Shown here piece after piece: positions 63,120 through 64,000 of a stretch of 64,000 bases of DNA. A program made the position numbers and the translations under genes. Positions within the stretch are counted from its first letter, which is position 1. Each line of letters begins with the position of its first letter. Source of the stretch: Clostridium sp. C2-6-12 (GTDB lineage Bacteria > Bacillota > Clostridia > Clostridiales > Clostridiaceae); contig NZ_JAABNP010000024.1 of assembly GCF_009928485.1 (NCBI RefSeq), positions 1-64,000 of the forward strand, in the 5' to 3' direction. Under the pieces are notes generated by a model. It did no database searches, was not told the origin of the DNA, and saw only the letters and a program-made list of their open reading frames with translations.

Positions 63120-63935
63120 ATGGAGAAATTTACGAGAAATAAAAGGGTAGTTGCCATAACAAAAATATTATTGGAAAGTCCTAATAAAATATTAGGTTTA
63201 AACAAATTTTCAGAATTATTGAATGCGGCTAAGTCAACAATAAGTGAAGATATAGTAGTTATCCGTGAAGTTTTAGAAATGCTTCACATGGGAAAAATCG
63301 AAACAATTGCAGGAGTTGCTGGGGGGATAAAATATATTCCTCAAAGTGGAGAAGAAGAAAAGAAAGCTTTTGCACTAGAATTGTGTAAACAATTAAGTGA
63401 TGACGGAAGAGTTATTCCAGGAAATATAATATACATGACAGATCTGATGTACAACCCTAAGATAATAAGCAAAGCAGGGGTAATGCTTTCATCATGTTTT
63501 AAAGATAAAGAAATTGATTATGTAATTACTGTGGAAACAAAAGGGATTCCTTTAGCTTATGAAGTTGCTAGAAATTTAGGAGTTCAATTAGTTATTGCGA
63601 GAAGAGATAATCAGGCAACAGAAGGTCCAACAGTTACTATAAATTATGTTTCAGGAAGTAATGGAAGACTTCAGCAAATGGCATTATCTAAAAAATCCAT
63701 GAAGCCGTCTAGTAAGTGTATATTTATTGATGACTTTATGAAGGGTGGAGGAACTGCTGTTGGAATTAAAGATCTATTAAAAGAATTTGACAGTGAATTA
63801 GTTGGAATTGGAGTGTTAGTCGATAATAAGCAGATAGAAAAGAAATTAGTAGATGAATATGTTTCAATTGTGGAATTAAAAGCTGTAGATAAATCTGTAA
63901 TTACAGGTATACAACCTTCAAAGGCCTTTTTATAA
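63120..63935 (+). CDS. purR: purine operon repressor PurR
   Basis: 271 residues from ATG 63120 (AGGTGAT at 63108-63114); an in-frame GTG at 63111 lies on that site. N-terminal winged helix (RNKRVVAITKILLESPNKILGLNKFSELLNAAKSTISEDI) and a phosphoribosyltransferase-like domain with the PRPP loop KCIFIDDFMKGGGTAVGIKDLL, as in the Bacillus PurR family, which binds PRPP and represses purine synthesis genes. The rest of the window (63936-64000) is intergenic. Confidence 0.95.
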   Translation: MEKFTRNKRVVAITKILLESPNKILGLNKFSELLNAAKSTISEDIVVIREVLEMLHMGKIETIAGVAGGIKYIPQSGEEEKKAFALELCKQLSDDGRVIPGNIIYMTDLMYNPKIISKAGVMLSSCFKDKEIDYVITVETKGIPLAYEVARNLGVQLVIARRDNQATEGPTVTINYVSGSNGRLQQMALSKKSMKPSSKCIFIDDFMKGGGTAVGIKDLLKEFDSELVGIGVLVDNKQIEKKLVDEYVSIVELKAVDKSVITGIQPSKAFL

Positions 63936-64000
63936 AATCAGACTAAAATGCATTAATTTACTTAAATCACTTATTTCTGAAACGGTATTATTATTTAAAT

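Overview
The window is low-GC, densely coded DNA from a solvent- or acid-forming Clostridium (sensu stricto). Signs of this are the very AT-rich codons, the strong GGAGG-type ribosome binding sites, an anaerobic (class III) ribonucleotide reductase, small ferredoxins, and the gene orders tatD-yabE-rnmV-rsmA and murC/purR. The content looks close to C. beijerinckii; that is inference from gene content, not from an alignment.

Chromosomal part, left (1-31.9 kb). It opens with a nucleoside-type ABC importer (ATPase tail plus two permeases), followed by transaldolase, deoxyribose-phosphate aldolase, transketolase and uridine phosphorylase: a set that imports nucleosides, splits them and feeds the pentose into the non-oxidative pentose phosphate pathway. 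Then come tatD, a 3D/G5-domain cell-wall protein, rnmV and rsmA; a clostridial His/Cys-rich protein; lgt overlapping a lipoprotein gene; an Mrp-type Fe-S carrier and a ferredoxin; thiT under a TPP riboswitch; degV; nrdD with a NrdR box; a NifV-like synthase with aconitase; a MntA/HepT toxin-antitoxin pair; nrdG; an aldose-epimerase-like gene; a 3-methyladenine glycosylase; an HD-GYP phosphodiesterase; and serC.

Integrated element (31,949-59,008). A 31-bp stretch at the 3' end of asnS is repeated exactly 27,029 bp away, beside serC. Between the copies lies a mobile island with xis and int next to asnS. Short direct repeats (two TTGTGTTA words, 3 bp apart) sit just inside both ends and look like integrase arm sites. 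The island holds a serine recombinase, a YqaJ nuclease, a putative annealing protein, a RadC-like protein, a D5/P4-type primase-helicase, an XRE repressor and a second tyrosine recombinase, but no relaxase, type IV secretion or capsid genes. It is therefore an integrative, non-conjugative or satellite-like element.

Its cargo includes two operons that look like undescribed defence or conflict systems. One has a P-loop ATPase, a PD-(D/E)XK nuclease, an unknown protein and a second nuclease-like protein (32.3-35.9 kb). The other has a WYL regulator, an HNH-like/glycine-zipper protein, a helical protein and a ferredoxin-fused protein with a duplicated C-terminal domain (37.0-42.1 kb). A 300-base run of consecutive hairpins (44.16-44.47 kb) is a candidate structured RNA. 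An IS1182-type insertion sequence, broken by a nonsense codon and by a complete IS4-type element nested inside it, lies at 50.2-53.3 kb.

Chromosomal part, right (59-64 kb): asnS, a YfcE-like phosphoesterase and murC on the minus strand, then purR on the plus strand.
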